Assembly (NCBI RefSeq): GCF_024256385.1
Contig: NZ_JAMLFW010000001.1
Span: forward strand, 5,518,001 to 5,582,000
Direction of reading: 5' to 3'
Source of the DNA: Anatilimnocola floriformis
GTDB taxonomy: Bacteria; Planctomycetota; Planctomycetia; Pirellulales; Pirellulaceae
Length of the DNA: 64,000 bases
The position numbers and the translations under genes are program-made. This document shows, one piece after another, positions 24,117 to 32,879 of this stretch. The notes under the pieces were generated by a model. That model had not been told where the DNA came from and did no database searches. It was given only the letters and a program-made list of their open reading frames with translations. Within the stretch, counting starts at the first letter, position 1, and every line of letters begins with the position of its first letter.

Positions 24117-27100
24117 ATGCTCAAGCCCGAAGCCGCTCAGAATCAACTCGAAAAGTGGAAAATCGAAGATGGCCATGCCAAGGTCATCGCCGCCATGAAG
24201 AAGGAGCCTGCCAAGATCCGCAGCATCGGCATGGCGATTCTTCAACAAGATGAAAAGGGTAAGCCCTACGAAATGAATCGTTGGGCCGAAAAGAGCCGCA
24301 TCCAGAGGGAACAGAAGGAGGCCCTCGAGAACCTGAGCAAAGGGGATCGAGCGAAGCTGTTCAAGACGCTGTATGGCGCGCTCGGGCCAGCCGTGGAATT
24401 GACCTTTGAGCATCTAAAGACCACGCCCTATCAATCGCACGACTCTGGTACGCGGCGGTCCTTTCGCGCGCCGAGTAACCCAGCCGCTTCGCGCGACATG
24501 CGGTTCAGCTGGTTGCAAGATTTGATTCACACAACGACCGATTATCAGCCGCAGATTCAAACACCCGAGTGGTATGCGGCCTGGACGCCGCATCATTCGA
24601 GCTATGGCGGCGGCGAGATCGGCCGACTGCTGGCCGCGGTCATCGATGGCGGCGGCAAAACGGGCCAGGCCGTGTACGACATTTTGTATCAATCGGCGAC
24701 CAACGAACACGAAATCGGCATCATGGGCCGGCACGTGACCCACGGTCTGCTCGGAGCCGCCCGCGAGGATGGCTGGCAGCTGATGGAGAAATTGTTGCTC
24801 GCAGCGCAGCGACAAGAAGGCTTGCGGCAGGTCGTGCTCGAAGCGGTCGACGAAGCTCATCCCACGGCGTTCCGGCGGATGCTGCGGATCATCGTCGATC
24901 AAAAGCTGGCGCGATTTTCCGCCGTCGCCCGCGCGGTCGATGTCTGGTTCGGTCTGCAGTGGGACCCGGCGAGTGTGACGACGATCAACAACACCTGCGA
25001 GATCGCGCTGCAATTACTCGACAGCAAAAAGGCCCGCGACGAAGCCCTGCAATCGAAGTCGGCCGAGCAAGTCTTCTATGGGCTGTGGGCCATGGCCTTT
25101 GACGATGTTACTCCTTCGATCAAAGCCGCAGAAAAAATTGCCCAGCATCGAGAAGCGGGGCATCGTCTGGTGGCTGCTTATCATCTGAAGCAGGCGAGCA
25201 TTGACGAAGCTCAGCCGCAACTGCTCAAGCTGCTCGATGACCCGGAACTGCAGGTGGCGCTGCAAGCACTCCAGGGAATCGGGCGCCGCGATGAATTTGG
25301 CGACGAAGAACCGACCGGCAATTCGAAAACGGCCGCTGTCACGTTCGCCGCGCTCGAGCGACTCTTCCAACGTTTGCCGACCAAGTCGATCAAGCTCAAG
25401 GCTCTCGTCTTTCCCTGGACGGCTCGCGAGACCGATCGGAGCGAAGTCGCGGCCAGCATGATCAACTGCCTGGCCGATTTGCCTCCTTCCAAGTTGCTCC
25501 CTTACTTGCAGGAGTTCGATGCTCAGACTCGCTGGCGAGCTTGTCGCTTTTTATCCGAACAAGACAAGTGGGACAACGAAACGCGCGAGAGCCTGGTCGG
25601 GTTGATCGGCGATTCGTCGAAAGACGTTCGCTGCTCTGCGATCGAAGCCTTTGCGAAAAAGCCGCTCACGCCGGCCGAAGCGGAGCGGGTCGAAGGATTT
25701 CTCAGTCGCAGCGCCAGCGATTTGCGCCAAGGGGCGGTGCGATTGCTGCTCTCGCAAAAAGATGCGCCCGCCCTCGCCAGTTCGCGGCGGCTCGCGAGTT
25801 CGAAGAACGCCAGTCAACGACTCTCCGGCTTGGAACTCCTCAAGGAGCTCGCCGAGGCCGATCGCGGGCGCAAGGAGTGCCTCGTCATTGCTCGCGAGTT
25901 TCAAACGAGCCAGAAGAAGCTCAGCAAGGACGAAGAAACTCAGCTGAAGGTGATTCTCGCCTCGGGCGAAGAAAAAGTAACGCTCGACAACGGCTTGGGG
26001 TTGTTCAACCCCGCCGAGCGCTCGCCTCGCAAACAGCCTCAAAAGCACAAGGTTGCCGCCGTCACCACTGCCGCGATGAAGCTGCTGGCGAGTCTCGACG
26101 AGCTCGTTCACAAGCATCGCGCCGAACCGATTCAGACCAAGAATTGGCGAGACGAGGTGAACGAAGAGCCGCTGGGCGGCATTCGTTATGGCTTTCCCAC
26201 GCCCACGTGGGATAAGTCGGCAAAAGACCAATTGGAAAAACTCCCGCTCAAACAGATCTGGCTCGACTGGGAAAAGAACCGGCCGGCTGCACTCCGCGAC
26301 GACGACGGCGGTGAACTCTTTCGGGCGCGGTACACGTTGAAAATGCGCGACGGCTGGCGCTGGGATGACAGCAAGGAATGGTTGAAGAAACGGAAAGAAC
26401 TGCAACAGTTCGTCGTCGGCAGCGCGGCCTTTCCCAAGATCAAGTACGAAAGCGTCGTCGACGATTTGCTCGATTGGTTTGTCCGTCTGCAAGCCGAAAC
26501 TTCGCAAGGGGCCAAGAACCTCACGCTGAGTCAGGATCTGTGCGAAACCTTCTTTGCCCTGATTCCGCCGAATGACCACAAGTTCCTCGTAGAACTGAGA
26601 AAGAAGCGCGGTGGTCGTGATCACGACTACGACGACGATGAGGCCGACTGGCGTGAAGCAGATCTGCACGACGAATGGCTCGATAGTCCGACACGTCTGC
26701 TCTTGCCGGCGGGGCGCGACCGAGAATTGCCCGCAGCTCCACGCGCTCGACAATGGCAACTGCTGCATTGGCTCGACGAGCCAGTCGAAGGCGCCGCGCG
26801 CAAACGCCCAGGACTGACGGAGCTCCTCGCGGCTTATTCGGCCGGTACTGCCAACCTGGCCGATCTGATGGATCAACTGATTGGTCCCGACAACAGCCGG
26901 TTTGATTGCCTGGAATCGATGACCGCGCCGCGACCCAGCGCAGAGCTGGCGAAGTTTTTCAAAGCACATCCGGAAGTGACCGAGGGCATGGATCGTATTC
27001 GGGCTCGCGTGCTCGACATCGAGCTGGCCCGCGGCGATTTGCCCACGCCTGCCACCGAGCCAGCGGCGTCGTTGGGTTCACTCTACGGCGTGGCCACTCT

Positions 27101-29222
27101 AGTGCGAATCCTGACCACGCTGGGTAAGGAACGTTTCAAGCAGGAACGCTACTCGTGGCGGAGCAGCGGCGGAAAAGCCGAGAGCCTGACTTCGCTCGTC
27201 AAGGCTTGCTATCCCACCGCAGCCGATACGAGTGAAGTCTTCAATCGCCTACTGAAAGCAGCCATCAAAGAGGGAGCTTTCGGCGAAGAGAAAGTCTTGC
27301 AACTGGCGTTTCTCGCGCCGCAGTGGACACAACTCGTGAAGGACTACTACGGCTGGGAGGGGCTCGACGAGGGCTTGTACTGGTTCCTCGCGCATATGCG
27401 GTTCGTATCGGGTGGCGAGGAAGCGGCCCTCGCGGCGGGCGTGGAAGACGACACGGCCGAGGAAAGTGAATCGTCGGACGACGACGATGGCGATGATTCG
27501 CCGAGCGGAGAAGCCAAGCCCCGCAAGCTATCGGCGTGGGAGCGCTTGGTTCTCGAGCGCACGCCGCTCAGCGACGAGGATCGCAACAACGGCGTTGTTG
27601 ATGTCGCCTGGTTTCATCGCACTTTTGAACAGCTGGGCCGCAAAAAGTGGGAAGCGATTGCCGAGGCTTCGCGATTCGCGGCTTCTTCGGCGCAGTCGAA
27701 GCGGGCGCAGTTCATCGCCGACGTGCTCCTTGGCAATGTCAAGAAAACAGAACTGATTACCTCGATTCGCGACCGCAAGTTGAAAGAACAAGTGCGCTTG
27801 CTCGGCTTGTTGCCGCTGGCGGATGGCGCCAAGCGTGATGCTGATCTGCAAGATCGCTATCAAGTGCTGCAGGAGTACAAAAAGTATGCGAAGGGGCTGA
27901 GTTCGCTCTCGCGCCCCGATGCGGAACTCGCCGCGCAGATCGGCCTGCAGAATCTCGCGCAGCTCGCAGGCTTTCCCGATCCGCTGAGACTCGAATGGGC
28001 CATGGAAGCCGAAGCGACGCAGGACTTGCTGAAGGGGCCGATCGTGCTGTCGAAGAAGGGGCTGACGATGACCCTGTCGCTCGACGACCGCGCGCAGCCG
28101 CAAGTCAGCATCGAGAAGGAAGGCAAGGTCATGAAGTCCCTGCCGAAGACGCACAAGGACGATAAGGACTTTGCCGCGCTCGCCGATCGCAACAAGGAAC
28201 TCAAACGGCAGGCTTCGCGCGTGCGTGGTTCGCTCGAAGCGGCCATGCTCCGCGGCGACGAGTTCACGGGCACCGAGCTAGGCCAGATCGCGCGTCACGC
28301 GTTGCTCAAACCGATGCTCGAACGCCTCGTGCTGATCGGCGAAGGGATCATGGGCTATGCCGACAAGCAGGGGAAAGCGCTCCGCAGTCACGATGGTTCG
28401 CTCGAACCCGTGAAGAAGAACGAAAAGTTCCGCGTCGCGCACACGCACGATCTGCTGGCCTCGAAGGAGTGGGACCAATGGCAGAAGGAGTGTTTTCAAG
28501 CCGAACGGCTGCAACCCTTCAAGCAGATATTTCGTGAGTTGTATGTCGTCACCAGTCCGGAGAAGTCAGATAAGACGAAGTCGCAGCGATACGCCGGTCA
28601 GCAGGTGAATCCCAAGCAAGCCTACGCGCTGTGGGGTTCGCGCGGCTGGAAGGTCGACGAAGGCGTGTTCAAAGTTTTCCATGGCGAAGAGATAACCGCG
28701 ATGGTCAACTTCAACTACGGTGTGACCACGCCCTTGGAAGTGGAAGGGCTGACGCTCGACACCGTGCAGTTCTTCGGCAAGGGATACAAGCCGCTCGAAC
28801 TGACGAAAGTGCCGCCACGGATCTTCAGCGAAGTGATGCGTGACATCGACCTGGTGGTGAGCGTTGCCCATCGTGGCGGCGTCGATCCCGAAGCCTCGGC
28901 TTCGACGGTGGAGATGCGGACCGCGCTCTTGAACGAAACGTGCGAGTTGCTTGGCATCAAGAACGTGAAGCTCAACAAGTCGCATGCGGTCATCAAGGGT
29001 CACTTGAGCGACTACACCGTTCACTTGGGAAGCGCGGTGGTGCATCGCATGCCGGGCGGCTCGGTTTGCCTGGTTCCCGTGCATGCTCAGCACCGCGGCC
29101 GACTGTTTCTGCCCTTCGCCGATGATGATCCGAAGACTGCCGAAGTGATCAGCAAGACGCTGCTCCTCGCCAAGGACAAAGAGATTCTCGATCCGGCGAT
29201 CCTGGAGCAACTGCGGGCGTAA
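24117..29222 (+). CDS. Giant HEAT-like repeat protein with DUF4132/DUF5724-type domain
   Basis: The product has 1,701 residues from ATG 24117 (a GTG at 24072 is possible; neither has a good ribosome-binding site). There is no signal peptide or membrane helix. The first ~620 residues are helical HEAT-like repeats (AAVTFAALERLFQRLPTKS, DVRCSAIEAFAKKPLTPAEA). An acidic, unstructured patch lies near 1120-1145 (DDDDGDDSPSGE). The last ~600 residues carry DUF4132-like blocks (KSLPKTHKDDKDFAALADR, LYVVTSPEKSD, RYAGQQVNPKQAYALWGSRGW) ending with a domain rich in RxFSEVMRDIDLVVSVAH. E. coli MolR/YehI also has DUF4132, and its role is poorly known. It follows a Gly-Gly-ending beta-grasp-like gene and probably works with it. 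Confidence 0.85.
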   Translation: MLKPEAAQNQLEKWKIEDGHAKVIAAMKKEPAKIRSIGMAILQQDEKGKPYEMNRWAEKSRIQREQKEALENLSKGDRAKLFKTLYGALGPAVELTFEHLKTTPYQSHDSGTRRSFRAPSNPAASRDMRFSWLQDLIHTTTDYQPQIQTPEWYAAWTPHHSSYGGGEIGRLLAAVIDGGGKTGQAVYDILYQSATNEHEIGIMGRHVTHGLLGAAREDGWQLMEKLLLAAQRQEGLRQVVLEAVDEAHPTAFRRMLRIIVDQKLARFSAVARAVDVWFGLQWDPASVTTINNTCEIALQLLDSKKARDEALQSKSAEQVFYGLWAMAFDDVTPSIKAAEKIAQHREAGHRLVAAYHLKQASIDEAQPQLLKLLDDPELQVALQALQGIGRRDEFGDEEPTGNSKTAAVTFAALERLFQRLPTKSIKLKALVFPWTARETDRSEVAASMINCLADLPPSKLLPYLQEFDAQTRWRACRFLSEQDKWDNETRESLVGLIGDSSKDVRCSAIEAFAKKPLTPAEAERVEGFLSRSASDLRQGAVRLLLSQKDAPALASSRRLASSKNASQRLSGLELLKELAEADRGRKECLVIAREFQTSQKKLSKDEETQLKVILASGEEKVTLDNGLGLFNPAERSPRKQPQKHKVAAVTTAAMKLLASLDELVHKHRAEPIQTKNWRDEVNEEPLGGIRYGFPTPTWDKSAKDQLEKLPLKQIWLDWEKNRPAALRDDDGGELFRARYTLKMRDGWRWDDSKEWLKKRKELQQFVVGSAAFPKIKYESVVDDLLDWFVRLQAETSQGAKNLTLSQDLCETFFALIPPNDHKFLVELRKKRGGRDHDYDDDEADWREADLHDEWLDSPTRLLLPAGRDRELPAAPRARQWQLLHWLDEPVEGAARKRPGLTELLAAYSAGTANLADLMDQLIGPDNSRFDCLESMTAPRPSAELAKFFKAHPEVTEGMDRIRARVLDIELARGDLPTPATEPAASLGSLYGVATLVRILTTLGKERFKQERYSWRSSGGKAESLTSLVKACYPTAADTSEVFNRLLKAAIKEGAFGEEKVLQLAFLAPQWTQLVKDYYGWEGLDEGLYWFLAHMRFVSGGEEAALAAGVEDDTAEESESSDDDDGDDSPSGEAKPRKLSAWERLVLERTPLSDEDRNNGVVDVAWFHRTFEQLGRKKWEAIAEASRFAASSAQSKRAQFIADVLLGNVKKTELITSIRDRKLKEQVRLLGLLPLADGAKRDADLQDRYQVLQEYKKYAKGLSSLSRPDAELAAQIGLQNLAQLAGFPDPLRLEWAMEAEATQDLLKGPIVLSKKGLTMTLSLDDRAQPQVSIEKEGKVMKSLPKTHKDDKDFAALADRNKELKRQASRVRGSLEAAMLRGDEFTGTELGQIARHALLKPMLERLVLIGEGIMGYADKQGKALRSHDGSLEPVKKNEKFRVAHTHDLLASKEWDQWQKECFQAERLQPFKQIFRELYVVTSPEKSDKTKSQRYAGQQVNPKQAYALWGSRGWKVDEGVFKVFHGEEITAMVNFNYGVTTPLEVEGLTLDTVQFFGKGYKPLELTKVPPRIFSEVMRDIDLVVSVAHRGGVDPEASASTVEMRTALLNETCELLGIKNVKLNKSHAVIKGHLSDYTVHLGSAVVHRMPGGSVCLVPVHAQHRGRLFLPFADDDPKTAEVISKTLLLAKDKEILDPAILEQLRA

Positions 29223-29225
29223 TCG

Positions 29226-30431
29226 TTACGTCTCGTCGCTCGGCGATTCGTCGCTGAAGACGCGGAGATGATTTTTCGGCCGCGAGAGCAGAATCTCGGC
29301 CTTGCTATGGGCACGAAACGCCTGTTCGTGCTCTTCGGCTTCGTTGTCGCGACCTTGCTGGCGGAGAACCTCGGCCAGCGTGTGATGTGAATCGGCGTGG
29401 GTGGCGACGAGTTGCAGTGCGCGGCGAAGGGCTGCTTCGGCAACGTTCCAATCGCCACGATGGGCCGCGATGCTACCGAGGTTGTGCCACGCCATGGCGA
29501 AGTTGGGATCGAGCTGCGTGGCCCGCTCGAAGGAAGTTCGCGCGGCAACCTGGCGGCCCAGTTGAAAGAGGACGTTGCCCAGATCGAAGTGCAGCGTCGG
29601 ATGCTCCGGCTGCAGTTCGAGTGCCCGCTCGTACGTTTGCCGGGCTTCGTCCCAGCGGTTTTCCTCTTCGAGCACGAGGGCCTGATCGCACAGATCGTGA
29701 AAATTGCTTTCGATCGATCTGGCGTAGAGCGTTGCTTCTTCGTCCGAGTGATTTTCGAAATCAAAATACTGCTGGCCGGTTTGATCGACGAGCTGATCGC
29801 GCAAACGCAGCAACACTCGGCCGTCGTGTTCGATGTTGGCCCATTGCTCGAAGAGAGCTGACCGATGCGGCAGCAGATCTTGCGTTCGTTCCACGCCACG
29901 ACGAATGGCAGCGAGCGACGCGCCACCTTCGAGCAGGTCCTTCAGGTGCTTGATGAACGAAACCTGGTGGTAATCGAAATAAGGAATGGAATACTGCGTT
30001 GCCACCGGCCGCAGCAAACCGGCCCGCAACCAGCGGCGGAGTTGCACCGTCGGGATTTCCAGAATGCGGCTGAGATCGCTGAGCGTGTGAGGGCCGCGGA
30101 TTGCGTTGGCAGAATTGCCGAGGCCCATCCGATCGAGAAAATCTTCTTCGCTGATGAATTCAACGGGATAGCCGTAGGCTTGCAGTCGGCGGGCACGCGT
30201 GACGGTTTGGCCCAGCGAAGGTGTGTGCTCTGGCTCTTCGGAATTACGACGTCGGGCAGCATCGCCCATGACGAGCAGGAAACCGGTTCGCCGCGGATGG
30301 TGCAGGAATTCGCCGCCGCAAGCCGTGACAAGTTGACCGAGCTCAGCATGCGTCATCGAAGCCAATCGGCCGGCAACGCAGACGCGGCGGTCTTTTAAAG
30401 CTTCGGCGTTGAGGTGCGCAAGGTCATCCAT
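29226..30431 (-). CDS. BRCT-MerR-TPR protein
   Basis: The product has 401 residues from ATG 30431. Residues ~12-105 look like a BRCT domain (DRRVCVAGRLASMTHAELGQLVTACGGEF, as in DNA ligase). Residues ~115-185 match a MerR-type winged helix (TLSDLSRILEIPTVQLRRWLRAGLLRP, then FDYHQVSFIKHLKDLLEGGASL). From ~255 on there are three to four TPR units (ALVLEEENRWDEARQTYERALELQPEHP). This suggests a cytoplasmic regulator that binds DNA with the middle domain and partners with the ends. Planctomycetes have related proteins, but the role is unknown. Its stop is four bases from that of the DUF4132-type gene, so they converge. Confidence 0.8.
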   Translation of the reverse strand: MDDLAHLNAEALKDRRVCVAGRLASMTHAELGQLVTACGGEFLHHPRRTGFLLVMGDAARRRNSEEPEHTPSLGQTVTRARRLQAYGYPVEFISEEDFLDRMGLGNSANAIRGPHTLSDLSRILEIPTVQLRRWLRAGLLRPVATQYSIPYFDYHQVSFIKHLKDLLEGGASLAAIRRGVERTQDLLPHRSALFEQWANIEHDGRVLLRLRDQLVDQTGQQYFDFENHSDEEATLYARSIESNFHDLCDQALVLEEENRWDEARQTYERALELQPEHPTLHFDLGNVLFQLGRQVAARTSFERATQLDPNFAMAWHNLGSIAAHRGDWNVAEAALRRALQLVATHADSHHTLAEVLRQQGRDNEAEEHEQAFRAHSKAEILLSRPKNHLRVFSDESPSDET

Positions 30432-30466
30432 GCGACCATCGTACTCGCGATGATTCGCCGAGTGGA

Positions 30467-30928
30467 CTAACCGAACTGTTGGCGATTGGCTTGCCGAGTG
30501 GGAATGCTGCGCGACAGTCGCGGCGCGATGCGGGACGAGGCCTGCTTGGCCGGGTAGTACCACTCGGGCGATTCTCCCGCGCCGGTGCGATAGCCATCCT
30601 CGCGGCAGGCTTCCAGCACGCGCTCGGCATCGGCTTCGACGAGCTCCCAAGCCATTTCCTTGCTCACTTCCAATCCATCGGCGGGGATTTCGTTGCCCGC
30701 GGCATCGAAGTGATTCACAGCAACAATGTCGACGGCTTCGATCGTTGGCCCCCAGGGAGCATGAGGATCGTCAGTCGGATCGTAGTCGTTCCAGGAGTAA
30801 TGCACCCGCAGCTCCAGGTTGCGGCCGTGCGGGGCAAAGTCCTCATCCTCCAGAACGTATTCGAGGCAGCCGGCAAACTTGCAGCGGCCTTCCCCACGAG
30901 CACGCGGATTGAAATGAGGTTGGTTCAT
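30467..30928 (-). CDS. Hypothetical acidic protein
   Basis: The product has 153 residues with no signal peptide. The first half contains CKFAGCLEYVLEDEDF and a strand-rich section (NLELRVHYSWNDYDPTDDPHAPWG). The tail is basic and probably disordered (SSRIAPRLSRSIPTRQANR). I do not recognise the family. It is followed by the BRCT-MerR-TPR gene 36 bases downstream on the same strand, and is divergent from the primase-HAD gene. Confidence 0.6.
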   Translation of the reverse strand: MNQPHFNPRARGEGRCKFAGCLEYVLEDEDFAPHGRNLELRVHYSWNDYDPTDDPHAPWGPTIEAVDIVAVNHFDAAGNEIPADGLEVSKEMAWELVEADAERVLEACREDGYRTGAGESPEWYYPAKQASSRIAPRLSRSIPTRQANRQQFG

Positions 30929-31094
30929 GAGGTTTCTCGCGGGCGTGCGGCGACCTGAACTACAATCAAGCTCTACTTAAAAATAGTGGCTGTTCGCCGC
31001 TGCCAGCAATGCTAGCATCGATTATCTGGCAAGACAATTTCGTGGCGGGCGTTGCGTTGTGCGGGCTGTAGGGAAATCGCAGGCTAGGAATCGG

Positions 31095-32192
31095 ATGTCT
31101 GAATACTTCGACCGGATTGGCGACGAATGGCGGCAGCGGGCCGCAGACCTGGCCGATTGGTCGATGTTGCACCTGGTGAATCGCACCGACGTCTGGGGCC
31201 GCTACCTATCGAAAAAGCAGCGGAAGACGGAGTTCGGCCTGGCGAACACTGCCATCACGGCGCCGTTTCGCGAAGAGCGGGGCAAGGTTTTTCTCAACGC
31301 TGAGTCGCTGAAGAAGCACTTCAAAACACGCGACGTCGGCGGCGTGCTCGGCTTGCATAGCATGAGCGCAGATCTGACTTCGCGCTGGCTGGCGATCGAC
31401 ATCGACTTGCACGACGAAGACGACCTGTCGGCGAGCCCGCAGCAAAATTTCGTCGCCGCGCGAGGTTGGCACAAGCAACTCGTCGAGTTGGGCTGCGATC
31501 CGTTGCTGTTCGATAGCAACGGCAAGGGCGGCTTTCATCTGTTGACGATTTTTGCCGAGCCGCTGGAAACAAAGAGCGTCAATCGCTTCGGCAAACAGCT
31601 GGTCGCTGATTTTGAACTTCGCGGCCTCGATCAGGAGCCCGAGATTTTCCCCAACACCCCGACGTGGGATCATTACGGCGGTTGGCTGCGCTTGGTTGGC
31701 CGGCACCACACGCGAGAGCACTATACGCGGGTCTTCAACGATGAACCGTGGGCCGAGGGGGATAATCTTTGGCTCGAAGGGCACGATGCCATCGACCGAA
31801 TTCTCCGCACGCAACCACTTGCTGCCGAAGCGGCCGAGAAGATCGGCTTGGTGCGGGCACGACGAACGGTTTGTCTCGATTTCGACGGCGTGATTCACTC
31901 GTATCGCTCGGGTTGGTGTGGCGCCGAGATCATTCCCGATCCGCCGATTCACGGCACACGCGAATCGATCGCTCAGCTGCGCAAGCGGTTTCGCGTGGTG
32001 GTGCATTCGGCCCGTTGTGCAACCGACGCCGGCGTGGCTGCGGTTACGGCTTGGCTGGTGAAGCATAAGATCGAGGTCGACGAAGTCTGCCGCTTCAAGC
32101 CGCCGGCTGCCGTTTATGTTGACGATCGCGCCGTGCCGTTTCGCGGCGACTGGCAAGCGGCGATTGCCGAGATTCATGAGTTCCGTAAATGA
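31095..32192 (+). CDS. Primase-like (AEP/TOTE type) domain fused to HAD domain
   Basis: The product has 365 residues from ATG 31095 (AGGAA upstream). Residues ~1-230 resemble the archaeo-eukaryotic primase fold of the TOTE type: catalytic D102-x-D104 in WLAIDIDLHD, then SNGKGGFHLL with S141 and H148 (SxH motif), and GGWLRLVGRHH for the third motif. Residues ~255-365 are a HAD phosphohydrolase domain: D262/D264 in CLDFDGVIHS, S304 in VVVHSAR, and YVDDRAVPF for the last acidic motif. A primase or polymerase joined to a nucleotidase or phosphatase could act in repair, in nucleotide clean-up or in defence. The fusion is seen in sequence; the function is inferred. Its stop overlaps the next start (ATGA). 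Confidence 0.72.
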   Translation: MSEYFDRIGDEWRQRAADLADWSMLHLVNRTDVWGRYLSKKQRKTEFGLANTAITAPFREERGKVFLNAESLKKHFKTRDVGGVLGLHSMSADLTSRWLAIDIDLHDEDDLSASPQQNFVAARGWHKQLVELGCDPLLFDSNGKGGFHLLTIFAEPLETKSVNRFGKQLVADFELRGLDQEPEIFPNTPTWDHYGGWLRLVGRHHTREHYTRVFNDEPWAEGDNLWLEGHDAIDRILRTQPLAAEAAEKIGLVRARRTVCLDFDGVIHSYRSGWCGAEIIPDPPIHGTRESIAQLRKRFRVVVHSARCATDAGVAAVTAWLVKHKIEVDEVCRFKPPAAVYVDDRAVPFRGDWQAAIAEIHEFRK

Positions 32193-32806
32193 CGGCGAAC
32201 CTGCGACGTCACCGTTTGAAATCGATCTGGCTCCATTGGGTCGTGGCGAGTACGGCAGGCGCTACAACGCTCGTCAATTGGGTCCTACTTTTGGATTGGC
32301 TGTGCCCTAATCCTCAGCTGTTGGCGATCGTCTTCCTCTGGGCGTCGGTCCTGGCCGTTTTCGGCGGGCTTGGTTACGGGCAACAATTGATTCTGCAATC
32401 AGCGGGCGTGCGGGCGAAAAGGTGGGCTTTGGCTTCGCTGGGCGGAGGTTTTGCAGGTGCGTTTTTCGCCTATTTGAGCGGGGGCTTTATGTCTTCCCTA
32501 ATTGGCCCATATCTCAATTTTTGGGAAACCATCACCTTCAGCCTGCTTGCCGCCTCCCTTTCGTTCGGCATCGTGCTGGGCGTGGTGCAATATGCCGCGG
32601 TCGGCGGCAGCAATTGGCGGCATTTCTTTTGGACGGTCAGCAGCGGACTAGGAATGGTTTCTGGTGTGGCCACCGTCCTGGCTTCAGAGTTCATGGTGCC
32701 AAGTCCCGTGGTTCGCTCGCTGCTCTTTGGCGGAGCGTATGGGATTGTCACTGGCACCACTTTGGCAATCTTTCTCGCGCAGAGAACTACGAAAGACGAC
32801 GCGTGA
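32189..32806 (+). CDS. Polytopic membrane protein coupled to primase-HAD gene
   Basis: The product has 205 residues with about five to six hydrophobic helices (ASTAGATTLVNWVLLLDWL, LLAIVFLWASVLAVFGGLG, ALASLGGGFAGAFFAYLSGG, FSLLAASLSFGIVLGVVQYA, GLGMVSGVATVLAS, LLFGGAYGIVTGTTLAIFL). It overlaps the primase-HAD gene by four bases (ATGA), a sign of coupled translation. No family is recognised. If the pair is a functional unit, this would be its membrane part. Confidence 0.7.
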   Translation: MTANLRRHRLKSIWLHWVVASTAGATTLVNWVLLLDWLCPNPQLLAIVFLWASVLAVFGGLGYGQQLILQSAGVRAKRWALASLGGGFAGAFFAYLSGGFMSSLIGPYLNFWETITFSLLAASLSFGIVLGVVQYAAVGGSNWRHFFWTVSSGLGMVSGVATVLASEFMVPSPVVRSLLFGGAYGIVTGTTLAIFLAQRTTKDDA

Positions 32807-32879
32807 TTTTCTGGTGAATTCCCCGGCAGACCGCTAAGATAAGAGTCGGTCCTCTCCCTCCCGCCAGCTTGCGCTCGCC

